Of a DNA stretch of 7,551 nucleotides, positions 1 to 5,637 are shown piece after piece. The DNA comes from Aquabacterium sp. (GTDB lineage Bacteria; Pseudomonadota; Gammaproteobacteria; Burkholderiales; Burkholderiaceae_C). The stretch lies in contig JAGNPA010000077.1 of assembly GCA_017989885.1 (NCBI GenBank), positions 1 through 7,551 of the forward strand. The letters run 5' to 3'. Positions within the stretch are counted from its first letter, which is position 1. Each line of letters begins with the position of its first letter. The notes under the pieces were generated by a model, which saw nothing but the letters and a program-made list of their open reading frames with translations, ran no database searches and had not been told where the DNA came from. The translations under genes were made by a program, and so were the position numbers.

Positions 1-233
1 ATGTACAGCAGGTTGTCGATGCCCTTGAGCTGCTGCTCGATCACCTGCGACACCGAGCTGTCCACCGTCTCGGCCGAGGCGCCGGTGTAGGTCGCGCTGA
101 TGCTGACCTGCGGTGGGGCGATGTCCGGGTACTGCTCGATCGGCAAGGTCTGCAGGGCCAGCCCGCCGCCCAGCATGATGACAATGGCGATCACCCACGC
201 AAAGATGGGCCGGTTGATGAAGAAATGCGCCAT
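1..233 (-). CDS. RND multidrug efflux pump inner-membrane subunit, HAE1 (AcrB/MexB) family, N-terminal part only
   Basis: This is the start of a proton-driven RND transporter that exports drugs from the inner membrane and periplasm through a tripartite pump. About 77 codons are visible before the gene leaves the window. The N-terminus [18 protein letters not shown] is the classic HAE1 start: an amphipathic FFI-RPIFAWV segment running into the first membrane helix (about residues 10-28, ending [10 protein letters not shown]). It is followed by the periplasmic stretch EQYPDIAPP, then [12 protein letters not shown] and [15 protein letters not shown], all hallmark porter-domain motifs. The ATG lies 11 bp after the stop of the adaptor gene, and a GAGGG ribosome-binding site overlaps that stop, so the two are surely one operon. 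Full-length members are about 1,040 residues. The substrate cannot be predicted from this fragment, and an outer-membrane channel gene would lie outside the window if present. Confidence 0.96.
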   Translation of the reverse strand, partial: MAHFFINRPIFAWVIAIVIMLGGGLALQTLPIEQYPDIAPPQVSISATYTGASAETVDSSVSQVIEQQLKGIDNLLY

Positions 234-241
234 GACCCCGG

Positions 242-246
242 CCCTC
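242..246 (-). promoter_or_regulatory. Ribosome-binding site of the RND pump gene, overlapping the adaptor stop codon
   Basis: On the minus strand the adaptor stop TGA continues into GGG, giving GAGGG 8 nt before the pump ATG at 233. A binding site buried in the preceding stop codon suggests translational coupling of adaptor and pump, in keeping with their assembly into one complex. Confidence 0.6.
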
Positions 247-1522
247 AGCGTGCGGCCGACGCCGGCTGGGACGCTGCCCCGGCCTTGTCCGTCACCTTGG
301 CCGCCCCCGTATTCGCCTCCGTATCCGCCCCCGTATCCGCCACGTTCACCGTCTTCACCGTGTCACCTGGCTTGATGCGCTGCAGCCCATCCATCACGAT
401 GGCTTCACCGGCCTTCACGCCACTGCGCACGCGCCAGTGCTGCCCCACGGCCTCGGCCACCTCGATCGGCCGGTGTTCTACCTTGCTGTCTGGCGTCACC
501 ACCAGCACGCTGGCCTTGCCGCTCAACTCACGCTTGACCGCCTGCTGTGGCACCAGCAGGGCGTTGGGCACCAAGCCGGTCGTCAGGCTCGCCCGCACAT
601 ACATGCCCGGCAGCAGCACCCGGTCGGGGTTCGGCACCTGGGCGCGCAAGGTGATGGCGCCCGTCGAGGTGTTGACGTTCACGCCTTCAAACTTCAAGGT
701 GGCGGCATGCGGGTAGACGCTGCCGTCTTCCAGCACGATGCGCACCTGCGCCGCACCCGAAGGGAGACGCTCAAAGTGCCCGGCGGCCAGGTCACGCTGC
801 AGGCGCAGCACCTCGGTGCTCGACTGTGTGATGTCCACGTGCATCGGGTCCAGCTGCGTGATCTGGGTCAGTGCGGCCGCCTGATTGGCCGTCACCAGGG
901 CGCCCAGCGTGACGTCGGACAAGCCCACCCGTCCGCCAATCGGTGCCACGATGCGGGTGTAGTCCAGATTGATCTGTGCCTGGGCCAGTGCAGCCTGCGC
1001 GGCAGACAACTCGGCCGCCGTCTGCTGCACGGCCGCCTGACTTTCCTCAAACACTTGCTGACTGACGGCCTGCTGCTTCACCAGGTCGGCGTTGCGTTTG
1101 AAGTTCAATGCAGCCAACCGTGCCGCCGCCTGCGCCTTGGCCTGGGCGGCCTTGGCACTCGCCACGGCCACCTCATACGTCCGCGCATCGATCTGGTACA
1201 GCGCCTGGCCGGCCTTCACCGTCTCACCCTCATTGAACAGGCGCTGACGGATGATGCCGCTCACCTGCGGACGCACATCGGCGGCCTGCACCGCCACCGT
1301 GCGACCGGGCAACTCGGTGCTCAGTGCCTGCGCTTCGCCCTTCAACACCAGCACGCCCACGGTGGTGGGCTCTTTCTTGCCCGGCTTCGCCTCGTCTGCC
1401 TGGTCGCCACAGGCCGACAGGGTCAGGGCGGCCCACAGCGCAAGCCACAGGGCAGGGCGCGCGTAGACGGGAGCAGGGCGGGCAGAGCGCGCAAAGGCGC
1501 CGAAAGCAGGAACAGACATCAT
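245..1522 (-). CDS. RND efflux periplasmic adaptor (membrane fusion) lipoprotein, AcrA/MexA family
   Basis: This 425-aa adaptor links the inner-membrane RND pump to an outer-membrane channel in the periplasm. The signal peptide has an arginine-containing N-region and a lipobox LSAC, with the lipidated Cys at residue 38, so the protein should be anchored in the inner membrane. The order is canonical. The first lipoyl half is at about 75-113 ([26 protein letters not shown]). An Ala/Gln-rich alpha-hairpin follows at about 114-186, then the second lipoyl half at about 187-225 ([13 protein letters not shown]). The beta-barrel lies at about 226-315 (LLPGMYVRA) and the membrane-proximal domain at about 320-392 ([20 protein letters not shown]). 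The tail after about 393 is a low-complexity Ala/Thr/Asp extension holding a short tandem repeat. Two adjacent ATG codons occur at the start; the upstream one is used here. No strong ribosome-binding site is visible. A TetR-type repressor gene, often divergent from such operons, is absent; creA occupies that place. Confidence 0.95.
   Translation of the reverse strand: MMSVPAFGAFARSARPAPVYARPALWLALWAALTLSACGDQADEAKPGKKEPTTVGVLVLKGEAQALSTELPGRTVAVQAADVRPQVSGIIRQRLFNEGETVKAGQALYQIDARTYEVAVASAKAAQAKAQAAARLAALNFKRNADLVKQQAVSQQVFEESQAAVQQTAAELSAAQAALAQAQINLDYTRIVAPIGGRVGLSDVTLGALVTANQAAALTQITQLDPMHVDITQSSTEVLRLQRDLAAGHFERLPSGAAQVRIVLEDGSVYPHAATLKFEGVNVNTSTGAITLRAQVPNPDRVLLPGMYVRASLTTGLVPNALLVPQQAVKRELSGKASVLVVTPDSKVEHRPIEVAEAVGQHWRVRSGVKAGEAIVMDGLQRIKPGDTVKTVNVADTGADTEANTGAAKVTDKAGAASQPASAAR
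303..338. repeat. Three tandem in-frame 12-bp repeats in the 3' end of the adaptor gene
   Basis: Three consecutive 12-bp units on the plus strand, gcccccgtattc, gcctccgtatcc and gcccccgtatcc, differ from each other at one or two bases. On the coding (minus) strand they encode the repeated tetrapeptides ADTG, ADTE and ANTG at about residues 395-406. Because the unit is a multiple of three, copy-number change would lengthen or shorten the tail without a frameshift. The repeat lies beyond the last folded domain of AcrA-type adaptors. Confidence 0.8.
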
Positions 1523-1601
1523 GATTCAGGTGTGAGGCGGTTGTGCAGATTCTGACCGAGTCATGTGAACGAACCGTAAAGCAAGCGAGTGACCCCACAC
1601 C

Positions 1602-1632
1602 GTGACAAGTTGGGGGCAGAGCGGAATATGAT
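1602..1632 (+). promoter_or_regulatory. Candidate sigma-70 promoter for the creA cluster
   Basis: A -35-like GTGACA at 1602-1607 (five of six to TTGACA) and a -10-like TATGAT at 1627-1632 (five of six to TATAAT) are separated by 19 bp, slightly longer than ideal. The -10 ends only 6 nt before the creA ATG at 1639, so initiation at the usual distance would start at or beside the ATG and give a leaderless mRNA. That would fit the absence of a good ribosome-binding site. The spacer length keeps confidence low. Confidence 0.4.
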
Positions 1633-1638
1633 GCTCCC

Positions 1639-2097
1639 ATGAAAATCCATGCCGCCCTCGCGCCCCTGTTGCTCCTCGCATCGCTCACCTCCGCTCAAGC
1701 GGAAACCGTGGGTTGCGTGACCACCGCGTGGAAGTTCTGGGGCGCCAACCACAAGGTGTGCGTCGAAGCCTTTGCCGACCCCAAGGTGCCGGGCGTCACC
1801 TGCCACGTCAGCCAGGCCCGCACAGGCGGCGTCAAGGGCACGTTCGGTCTGGCCGAAGACCCCAGCCAGTTCTCCCTGGCCTGCCGCCAGACCGGGCCCA
1901 TCACACTCCCGGCCAAGCTGCCCGAGAACGAAACCGTCTTCAGTGAAGACACCTCCATCCTGTTCAAAGAAACCCGCGTCGTGCGCATGTGGGATGCCAA
2001 GCACAGCACGCTTGTTTACCTTGGTATCAGCCGCAAGCTGATCGACGGCGCCCCGGCCAACAGCATCTCCACCGTGCCCGTGATGCCGTGGCGCTGA
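1639..2097 (+). CDS. creA: CreA family protein, secreted/periplasmic, function unknown
   Basis: This 152-aa protein matches the E. coli CreA family along its whole length. It has a cleavable signal peptide (MKIH then a Leu/Ala core, likely cut after AQA at about residue 21). Family-typical blocks follow: VGCVTTAWKFWGANHKVCVEAF, interrupted here only by residue differences (about 24-45), DPKVPGVTCHVSQARTGG (48-64), GLAEDPSQFSLACRQTGPI (70-88), RVVRMWDAK (113-121) and the C-terminal STVPVMPWR. E. coli CreA is about 157 aa with the same ending. In E. coli, creA sits with the CreBC two-component genes (formerly phoM), but its biochemical role is not established; no creB/creC is visible here. Four Cys residues (26, 41, 55, 82) could form disulfides in the periplasm. 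No clear ribosome-binding site precedes the ATG. The next gene starts 11 bp downstream, so creA probably leads an operon. Confidence 0.95.
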   Translation: MKIHAALAPLLLLASLTSAQAETVGCVTTAWKFWGANHKVCVEAFADPKVPGVTCHVSQARTGGVKGTFGLAEDPSQFSLACRQTGPITLPAKLPENETVFSEDTSILFKETRVVRMWDAKHSTLVYLGISRKLIDGAPANSISTVPVMPWR

Positions 2098-2108
2098 ACC
2101 CTGCATTG

Positions 2109-2579
2109 ATGAAACAAGACTCCGCTCCCTTGCTCGCCTGGCACTACACGCTGGGCAGCCACTTGCTCCGCATCCTCGAAAACGGGCACATCCTGCCCCA
2201 CGACCAGACCGACACACCGGCCGTGGAATGCCCGCTGGTGTGGTTCTCGCTGAACCAACGCTACGAGCCGTCAGCGGCCAAGCGCCTGGAAGTGAACGGC
2301 GTGGCCCAGCCCCCGACGCTGGAGGTGATGCGCCAACTTGGCAACGGCGTGTACCGCCTGGGCGTGCCGCCTCGCAGCCTGTTGACCGGCGAGACCTTGC
2401 GCAAGCACGCTCGCATCAGCAAAGACCGCTGGCAGACCCTGGCCCAGCAGGCGCAGGCCTGCGGCGCGGCCATCTCCGAGTGGTACGGCACCATCGACCC
2501 CGTGCCGTCCTCCGACTGCGTCATCGAGGTCTGGCAGCCTGACGGCAGCTGGGCTCGTGTGGCGTCGCCGCAGCGCTGA
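2109..2579 (+). CDS. Uncharacterised 156-aa cytoplasmic protein, possibly ADP-ribosyltransferase-like fold
   Basis: I cannot assign a function. The reading frame opens further upstream at 1989 inside creA, but ATG 2109 (11 bp after the creA stop) gives a compact protein whose conserved-looking part begins at once, so that start is preferred. The ribosome-binding site is weak and translation may be coupled to creA. There is no signal peptide or membrane segment, and the protein is rich in Trp. Residues 11-30 read WHYT, then a helix HLLRILENG, then HILP; residues 43-56 read LVWFSLNQRYEPSA. Later come a basic helix around 97-120 and Trp-rich ends (SEWYGT at 123-128, EVWQPDGSW at 140-148). The succession H-x-T, a helix ending in ILxxGxI and then WFS resembles the opening of small ADP-ribosyltransferase-fold families, but this is a pattern impression only. 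Codon use resembles the neighbours. The alkaline phosphatase starts 14 bp downstream. Confidence 0.85.
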   Translation: MKQDSAPLLAWHYTLGSHLLRILENGHILPHDQTDTPAVECPLVWFSLNQRYEPSAAKRLEVNGVAQPPTLEVMRQLGNGVYRLGVPPRSLLTGETLRKHARISKDRWQTLAQQAQACGAAISEWYGTIDPVPSSDCVIEVWQPDGSWARVASPQR

Positions 2580-2586
2580 AAGGCGG
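2579..2586 (+). promoter_or_regulatory. Ribosome-binding site deciding the start of the alkaline phosphatase
   Basis: AAAGGCGG begins on the last base of the upstream stop codon. It is well placed for ATG 2594 (about 7-10 nt) but too close to the in-frame TTG at 2588, so ATG 2594 is taken as the start. Confidence 0.55.
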
Positions 2587-2593
2587 TTTGCTC

Positions 2594-4282
2594 ATGCGCG
2601 TGCGCTCTCCTCGCATCCTGCTGACGCTTGCGCTGGGCGCCGCCTTGGCCGCCTGTGGTCATGCGCCGCTGTCACACACCCAGGCGAGCGCCACCCCGCC
2701 GCCGGTTCGCAACGTCATTTTCATGATGAGCGACGGCACCCCCAACGAAGCCTGGGCCCTGACACGCTGGGTCAAGGGCGCCCGGCTGGCGTCAGATGGC
2801 ATCCTCACCGGCGCCGTGCAGACCTATGGCGCCGATTCCATCATCACCGACTCGGCCCCAGGTGGCACGGCGTTTGCCACCGGACGCAAAGGCACCGACA
2901 AGGGCATTGCCGTGGCCCCCTGGCGGGTGACCATCGCAGGCGTGGACGCCAACCCGGCACAGGCCTACGCGCCGCTGCCCACCGTGCTGGAGGGCGCGCG
3001 CCTCACCGGCCGTGCCACCGGCCTGGTCGCCACTGCCAACATCCAGCACGCCTCGCCCGCCGCGTTCAGCGCGCACACCCACGATCGTGGTCGCTACAGC
3101 GACATCGGCGAGCAGCAGGTCTACCAAAGCATCGACGTGGTCCTGGCCGGCGGTGAACAGTACCTGCTGCCCATGGCCGATGGCCGCGGCGCCCGGCCGG
3201 ACAATGAAGACCTCGTTCGCGTGCTGCAAGGCAAGGGCTATGACTACGTGCGCACCCGCGCGCAGATGCAGGCCGCCACCGGCACCAAGCTGTTCGGCAT
3301 GTTTGCGGCCGATGACATGGTCTACGACCTCGACCGTGCCCAACTCGCCCCTGACCAGCCCTCCCTGGCCGAGATGACCCGCAAGGCCATCGAGGTGCTC
3401 TCGCGCAGCGAGAAGGGGCAGCGTCATGGCTTTTTCCTGTTCGTGGAAGGCTCCAAGGTCGACTGGGCGGCGCACGCCAACGACCCCACGGGCGTGATCG
3501 GCGACCTGAGCGCCTATGACGAGGCCGTCAAAGTGGCGCTGGACTTCGCGCGCGCCGATGGCCAGACGCTCATCATCAGCACCTCTGACCACGGCAATGG
3601 CGGCCTGACCATTGGCCGACGCGAGGCCAAGCAGTACGCCACCACCGACGACGACAGCGTGGTCACCCCGCTGCGACGCGCCACCCTGACAGGTGACGGC
3701 CTGGCCCGCCTCATGGCTCAGGACAAGTCCGAGGCCCACATTCGCGACGTGCTGGCCCGCCACTGGGGTGTCGAGGACCTGAGCGCGCAAGAAGTGCAGG
3801 CCATCCAGACCGCACCCCCGCAAGCCTGGCGCCTGCAGTACGTGCTGGGCCCCATGCTGTCTTCACGCGCCGGCGTGGGCTGGACGACCAACGGCCACAC
3901 GGGCGGCGACCCGTTCATGCACAGCTTTGGCCCTGGGCAGGTGAGCGGCCTGTGGGAGAACACCGCCCTGGCTCACCACATGGCCCGCGTCATGGGCTTC
4001 GACCTGCAGGCGCTTCAGGAACGCCTGTTCGTCGAGGCGGCGCCTTCGCTGGCGGCACTGGGCTTGCAGACAGAACTGGATCTCACCCAGGCAGCCAACC
4101 CGGTCTTGCGGGTGCGCAACCGCCAAGACGAGGAGGTTCGTCTGCCCATCCACAAGAACGAGCTGCTGACCGCAGACCGGACCCACGAACTGGAAGGGCT
4201 GGTCGTGATGGCTGAGCAGACCGGCAAGGTCTACGTGCCCCGTCAGGCCATCACCCTGATCCGAGCCAAGCTGGTGCGCTGA
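2594..4282 (+). CDS. Alkaline phosphatase (PhoA superfamily), predicted lipoprotein
   Basis: This 562-aa phosphomonoesterase would release inorganic phosphate from organic esters outside the cytoplasm using two zinc ions and one magnesium ion. The N-terminus is a lipoprotein signal with lipobox LAAC (Cys 21), so it is likely membrane-tethered. All core catalytic positions are recognisable. They are metal ligand D47 in FMMSDG, nucleophile S87 in TDSAPGGTAFATG, the QHASPAAF block (H152, S154), and the phosphate-binding Arg at 165 in HTHDRG. Ligands E285, D290 and H294 lie in VEGSKVDWAAH, D332 and H333 in STSDHGNGG, and H435 in NGHTGGD. The E+5 D +4 H spacing equals that of E. coli PhoA. His at 152 replaces the Asp153 of E. 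coli PhoA, as in mammalian enzymes. The protein is about 90 residues longer than E. coli PhoA; the tail after about residue 470 has no catalytic motif. It is probably co-transcribed with the two upstream genes. Confidence 0.95.
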   Translation: MRVRSPRILLTLALGAALAACGHAPLSHTQASATPPPVRNVIFMMSDGTPNEAWALTRWVKGARLASDGILTGAVQTYGADSIITDSAPGGTAFATGRKGTDKGIAVAPWRVTIAGVDANPAQAYAPLPTVLEGARLTGRATGLVATANIQHASPAAFSAHTHDRGRYSDIGEQQVYQSIDVVLAGGEQYLLPMADGRGARPDNEDLVRVLQGKGYDYVRTRAQMQAATGTKLFGMFAADDMVYDLDRAQLAPDQPSLAEMTRKAIEVLSRSEKGQRHGFFLFVEGSKVDWAAHANDPTGVIGDLSAYDEAVKVALDFARADGQTLIISTSDHGNGGLTIGRREAKQYATTDDDSVVTPLRRATLTGDGLARLMAQDKSEAHIRDVLARHWGVEDLSAQEVQAIQTAPPQAWRLQYVLGPMLSSRAGVGWTTNGHTGGDPFMHSFGPGQVSGLWENTALAHHMARVMGFDLQALQERLFVEAAPSLAALGLQTELDLTQAANPVLRVRNRQDEEVRLPIHKNELLTADRTHELEGLVVMAEQTGKVYVPRQAITLIRAKLVR

Positions 4283-4332
4283 GCCCCCGCCGCAAGTGCT
4301 GTCCGGTCTCAATGGAGGCCTTGGGTAAACCC

Positions 4333-4361
4333 TGCACAAAAGGCAGCAAAGTGTGCATACT
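4333..4361 (+). promoter_or_regulatory. Candidate promoter of the lytic transglycosylase gene
   Basis: A -35-like TGCACA (4333-4338, four of six) and a -10-like CATACT (4356-4361, four of six) are 17 bp apart, the ideal spacing. The -10 lies inside a 17-bp palindrome and ends 6 nt before the ATG at 4368, so a transcript starting at the usual distance would be leaderless. An AAAAGG motif at 4338-4343 could instead serve a GTG start at 4353. Both hexamers are weak matches. Confidence 0.35.
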
Positions 4362-4367
4362 GCACAC
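4351..4367. promoter_or_regulatory. 17-bp palindrome adjoining the transglycosylase start codon, possible operator
   Basis: GTGTGCA - TAC - TGCACAC is a perfect inverted repeat with 7-bp arms and a 3-bp centre, ending on the base before ATG 4368. It covers the candidate -10 element. A further TGCACA copy of the half-site lies at 4333-4338 over the candidate -35. The geometry suits binding by a dimeric repressor at a promoter. It does not match the CRP/FNR spacing or the LexA consensus, and the regulator is unknown. Confidence 0.5.
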
Positions 4368-5258
4368 ATGCATCCGATTTGTTCAAAGAGGATACTCCGT
4401 GGGCTGGCCTTGTGCGGCGCCACCGTACTGGCGCCAGCATGGGCGCTTGAGGCGCCTGCGCCATCGGCCGAGGCCTTGCGAACGCTGGCCATCGCCCACG
4501 AACACGGCGAGGGTGTTGAGCGCAACCCTGAGCAGGCTCGCCAGCTTTATTGCCAGAGCGCCCGCCTGGGCGACGCCCAAGCCCAATACAACCTGGGCTG
4601 GATGTACGCCAACGGCCGCGGCGGCGCGCGCGACGACGTCACCGCCGCCTACTTCTTTCAGGCCGCCGCCGAGCAGGGGCTCCCGCAGGCGCAAAGCATG
4701 TTGACCGTGGTGGGCGGCCCCACCAAAGAGGTGCCCGAATGCCTGCGCCCGGCCCCCGTCAACGAGGCGGTCGAGCCGTCTCCAGCGGCGGGCGTCAATT
4801 ACGAGTCCATCGCGCCGCGCCACATCCTCAAGCTGGTGCACAAGCTGGCGCCACGCTACCAGGTCGACACCCAACTGGCCCTGGCCATCATGGCGGCCGA
4901 GTCGAACTTCAACGCCCAGGCTCTGTCGCCCAAGAATGCCCAGGGGCTCATGCAGTTGATTCCCGAAACCAGCGAGCGTTTCAACGTCAAGAACCCCTTT
5001 GATCCGGCCCAGAACATCCGAGGCGGGCTCACCTACCTGCGCTGGCTGCTGGCCTACTTTCAAGGTGACGTGGCCTTGGTGGCAGCCGCCTACAACGCCG
5101 GTGAGGGCAAGGTGGAGCGCTACAAAGGCGTGCCGCCTTATCAGGAAACGCGCAAGTACGTGAAGCGCATCCTGCATGCGGTGGGCGACGCCTTCCACCC
5201 ATTTGACCAGAAGGTGACGCGGCCTTCGCCTGCCATGGCGGCCAAGCCCAAACCGTGA
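4368..5258 (+). CDS. Exported lytic murein transglycosylase with Sel1 repeats (family 1, Slt-type catalytic domain)
   Basis: This 296-aa enzyme would cleave the MurNAc-GlcNAc bond of peptidoglycan, forming 1,6-anhydro-muropeptides in the periplasm. From ATG 4368 there is a signal peptide with a basic N-region (SKR..R), a hydrophobic core and a likely cut after AWA at about 26. GTG 4353 in the same frame has a possible ribosome-binding site and would add five residues. Two Sel1-like helical repeats follow at about 35-71 (HEHGEGVERNPEQARQLY) and 72-112 (LGWMYANGRGG). The lysozyme-like SLT domain occupies about 145-270. It has the catalytic Glu at 178 in MAAESNFN, the NAQGLMQL motif at 190-197, the GGLTYLRWLL helix and AAYNAGEG at 240-247. 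The C-terminus is Pro/Lys-rich. The gene follows the phosphatase by 85 bp and appears to have its own promoter; a terminator lies about 90 bp past the stop. Confidence 0.94.
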   Translation: MHPICSKRILRGLALCGATVLAPAWALEAPAPSAEALRTLAIAHEHGEGVERNPEQARQLYCQSARLGDAQAQYNLGWMYANGRGGARDDVTAAYFFQAAAEQGLPQAQSMLTVVGGPTKEVPECLRPAPVNEAVEPSPAAGVNYESIAPRHILKLVHKLAPRYQVDTQLALAIMAAESNFNAQALSPKNAQGLMQLIPETSERFNVKNPFDPAQNIRGGLTYLRWLLAYFQGDVALVAAAYNAGEGKVERYKGVPPYQETRKYVKRILHAVGDAFHPFDQKVTRPSPAMAAKPKP

Positions 5259-5350
5259 AGAATTGGAAAGGATGCGGCAAGGTGTCCTTCAGCGAGGCAG
5301 GGCACTCTGGAGCCGGGCAGGCGCGACGAAAACAGAAGTTGCCAAAGGAA

Positions 5351-5382
5351 AAAGGCCTGGGAGCGTCTGCTTCCAAGCCTTT
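5351..5382 (-). terminator. Rho-independent terminator of the tRNA-Asn unit, possibly bidirectional
   Basis: On the minus strand AAAGGCTTGG pairs with CCAGGCCTTT, and the pairing continues inward to a 4-nt loop (plus-strand GTCT at 5365-5368). The result is a stem of about 14 pairs with one G-U wobble and one C-A mismatch. A run of five T (minus strand, 5353-5349) completes a classic intrinsic terminator about 18 nt past the second tRNA. On the plus strand the same stem is followed by TTTGATTT, a weaker U-tract that could end the convergent transglycosylase transcript. Confidence 0.8.
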
Positions 5383-5399
5383 GATTTCCTACCGAATTT

Positions 5400-5475
5400 T
5401 GGCTCCTCGACCTGGGCTCGAACCAGGGACCTACGGATTAACAGTCCGGCGCTCTACCGACTGAGCTATCGAGGA
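5400..5475 (-). tRNA. tRNA-Asn (anticodon GTT), downstream copy
   Basis: The 76-nt gene forms a complete cloverleaf with CCA encoded (5400-5402) and discriminator G. The acceptor stem is TCCTCGA / TCGAGGA. The D-arm is AGCTCAGTCGGTAGAGC. The anticodon loop CTGTTAA places GTT at 5442-5440. The T-arm CCTGG-TTCGAGC-CCAGG is perfect. The base of the anticodon stem, 27:43, is C opposite U, a non-canonical pair shared by both copies. It lies 45 bp downstream of the other tRNA-Asn gene and just before the terminator. Confidence 0.98.
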
Positions 5476-5486
5476 ACAAATCTGAA

Positions 5487-5510
5487 GACTTCGCATCGGC
5501 ACACGAAGTC
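5487..5510. other. Hairpin in the spacer between the two tRNA-Asn genes
   Basis: GACTTCG (5487-5493) and CGAAGTC (5504-5510) form a perfect 7-bp inverted repeat around a 10-nt loop, within the 45-bp spacer. There is no T-run directly after it on the minus strand, so it is not a convincing terminator. It may be a folded spacer in the tRNA precursor that helps set processing sites. Confidence 0.5.
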
Positions 5511-5520
5511 GCGTTAATTT

Positions 5521-5596
5521 TGGCTCCCCGACCTGGGCTCGAACCAGGGACCTACGGATTAACAGTCCGGCGCTCTACCAACTGAGCTATCGGGGA
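5521..5596 (-). tRNA. tRNA-Asn (anticodon GTT), promoter-proximal copy
   Basis: The 76-nt gene is a complete cloverleaf with encoded CCA (5521-5523), discriminator G and anticodon GTT at 5563-5561. The acceptor stem is TCCCCGA / TCGGGGA. It differs from the other copy at only three bases: acceptor pair 4:69 is C-G here and U-A there, a compensated change, and D-loop position 17 is U here and C there. It is the first gene of the tRNA unit. Confidence 0.98.
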
Positions 5597-5637
5597 TCAG
5601 GTTGACGTCTGCGTTGCATCAATCAACCGAGAACGAA

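Noticed and set aside
437..1555. Long plus-strand open frame of 372 codons
   Set aside because: It lies antisense to the adaptor gene, its product is rich in His, Arg and Gln with no recognisable domain, and the minus-strand protein is a clear AcrA-family member. It is a by-product of high GC.
1523..1638. Possible Pho box upstream of creA
   Set aside because: I looked for CTGTCAT-type 7-bp direct repeats spaced by 4 bp because of the downstream phosphatase. Only scattered GTGAC and TGAC fragments occur, with the wrong spacing.
2792..3823. Minus-strand open frame of 343 codons opposite the phosphatase
   Set aside because: The plus-strand frame has every catalytic residue of the PhoA superfamily. 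The antisense frame has Gly/Val/Ala/His-rich composition and no motif.
4301..4332. Terminator between the phosphatase and transglycosylase genes
   Set aside because: Only a 4-bp GGGT-AA-ACCC repeat is present, with no T-run, so it cannot be supported as a terminator.
4383..5198. Minus-strand open frame of 271 codons opposite the transglycosylase
   Set aside because: It mirrors the real gene in a high-GC region, and its product shows no domain.
5255..5517. Short plus-strand frames across the tRNA region
   Set aside because: They read through the reverse complement of tRNA genes (TWARTRDLRINS-type peptide), a well-known annotation artefact.
5400..5596. Near-identical 76-bp direct repeats as phage or element attachment sites
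   Set aside because: Both repeats are intact functional tRNAs only 45 bp apart, with a promoter and terminator and no integrase or cargo between them. They are a tandem duplication.
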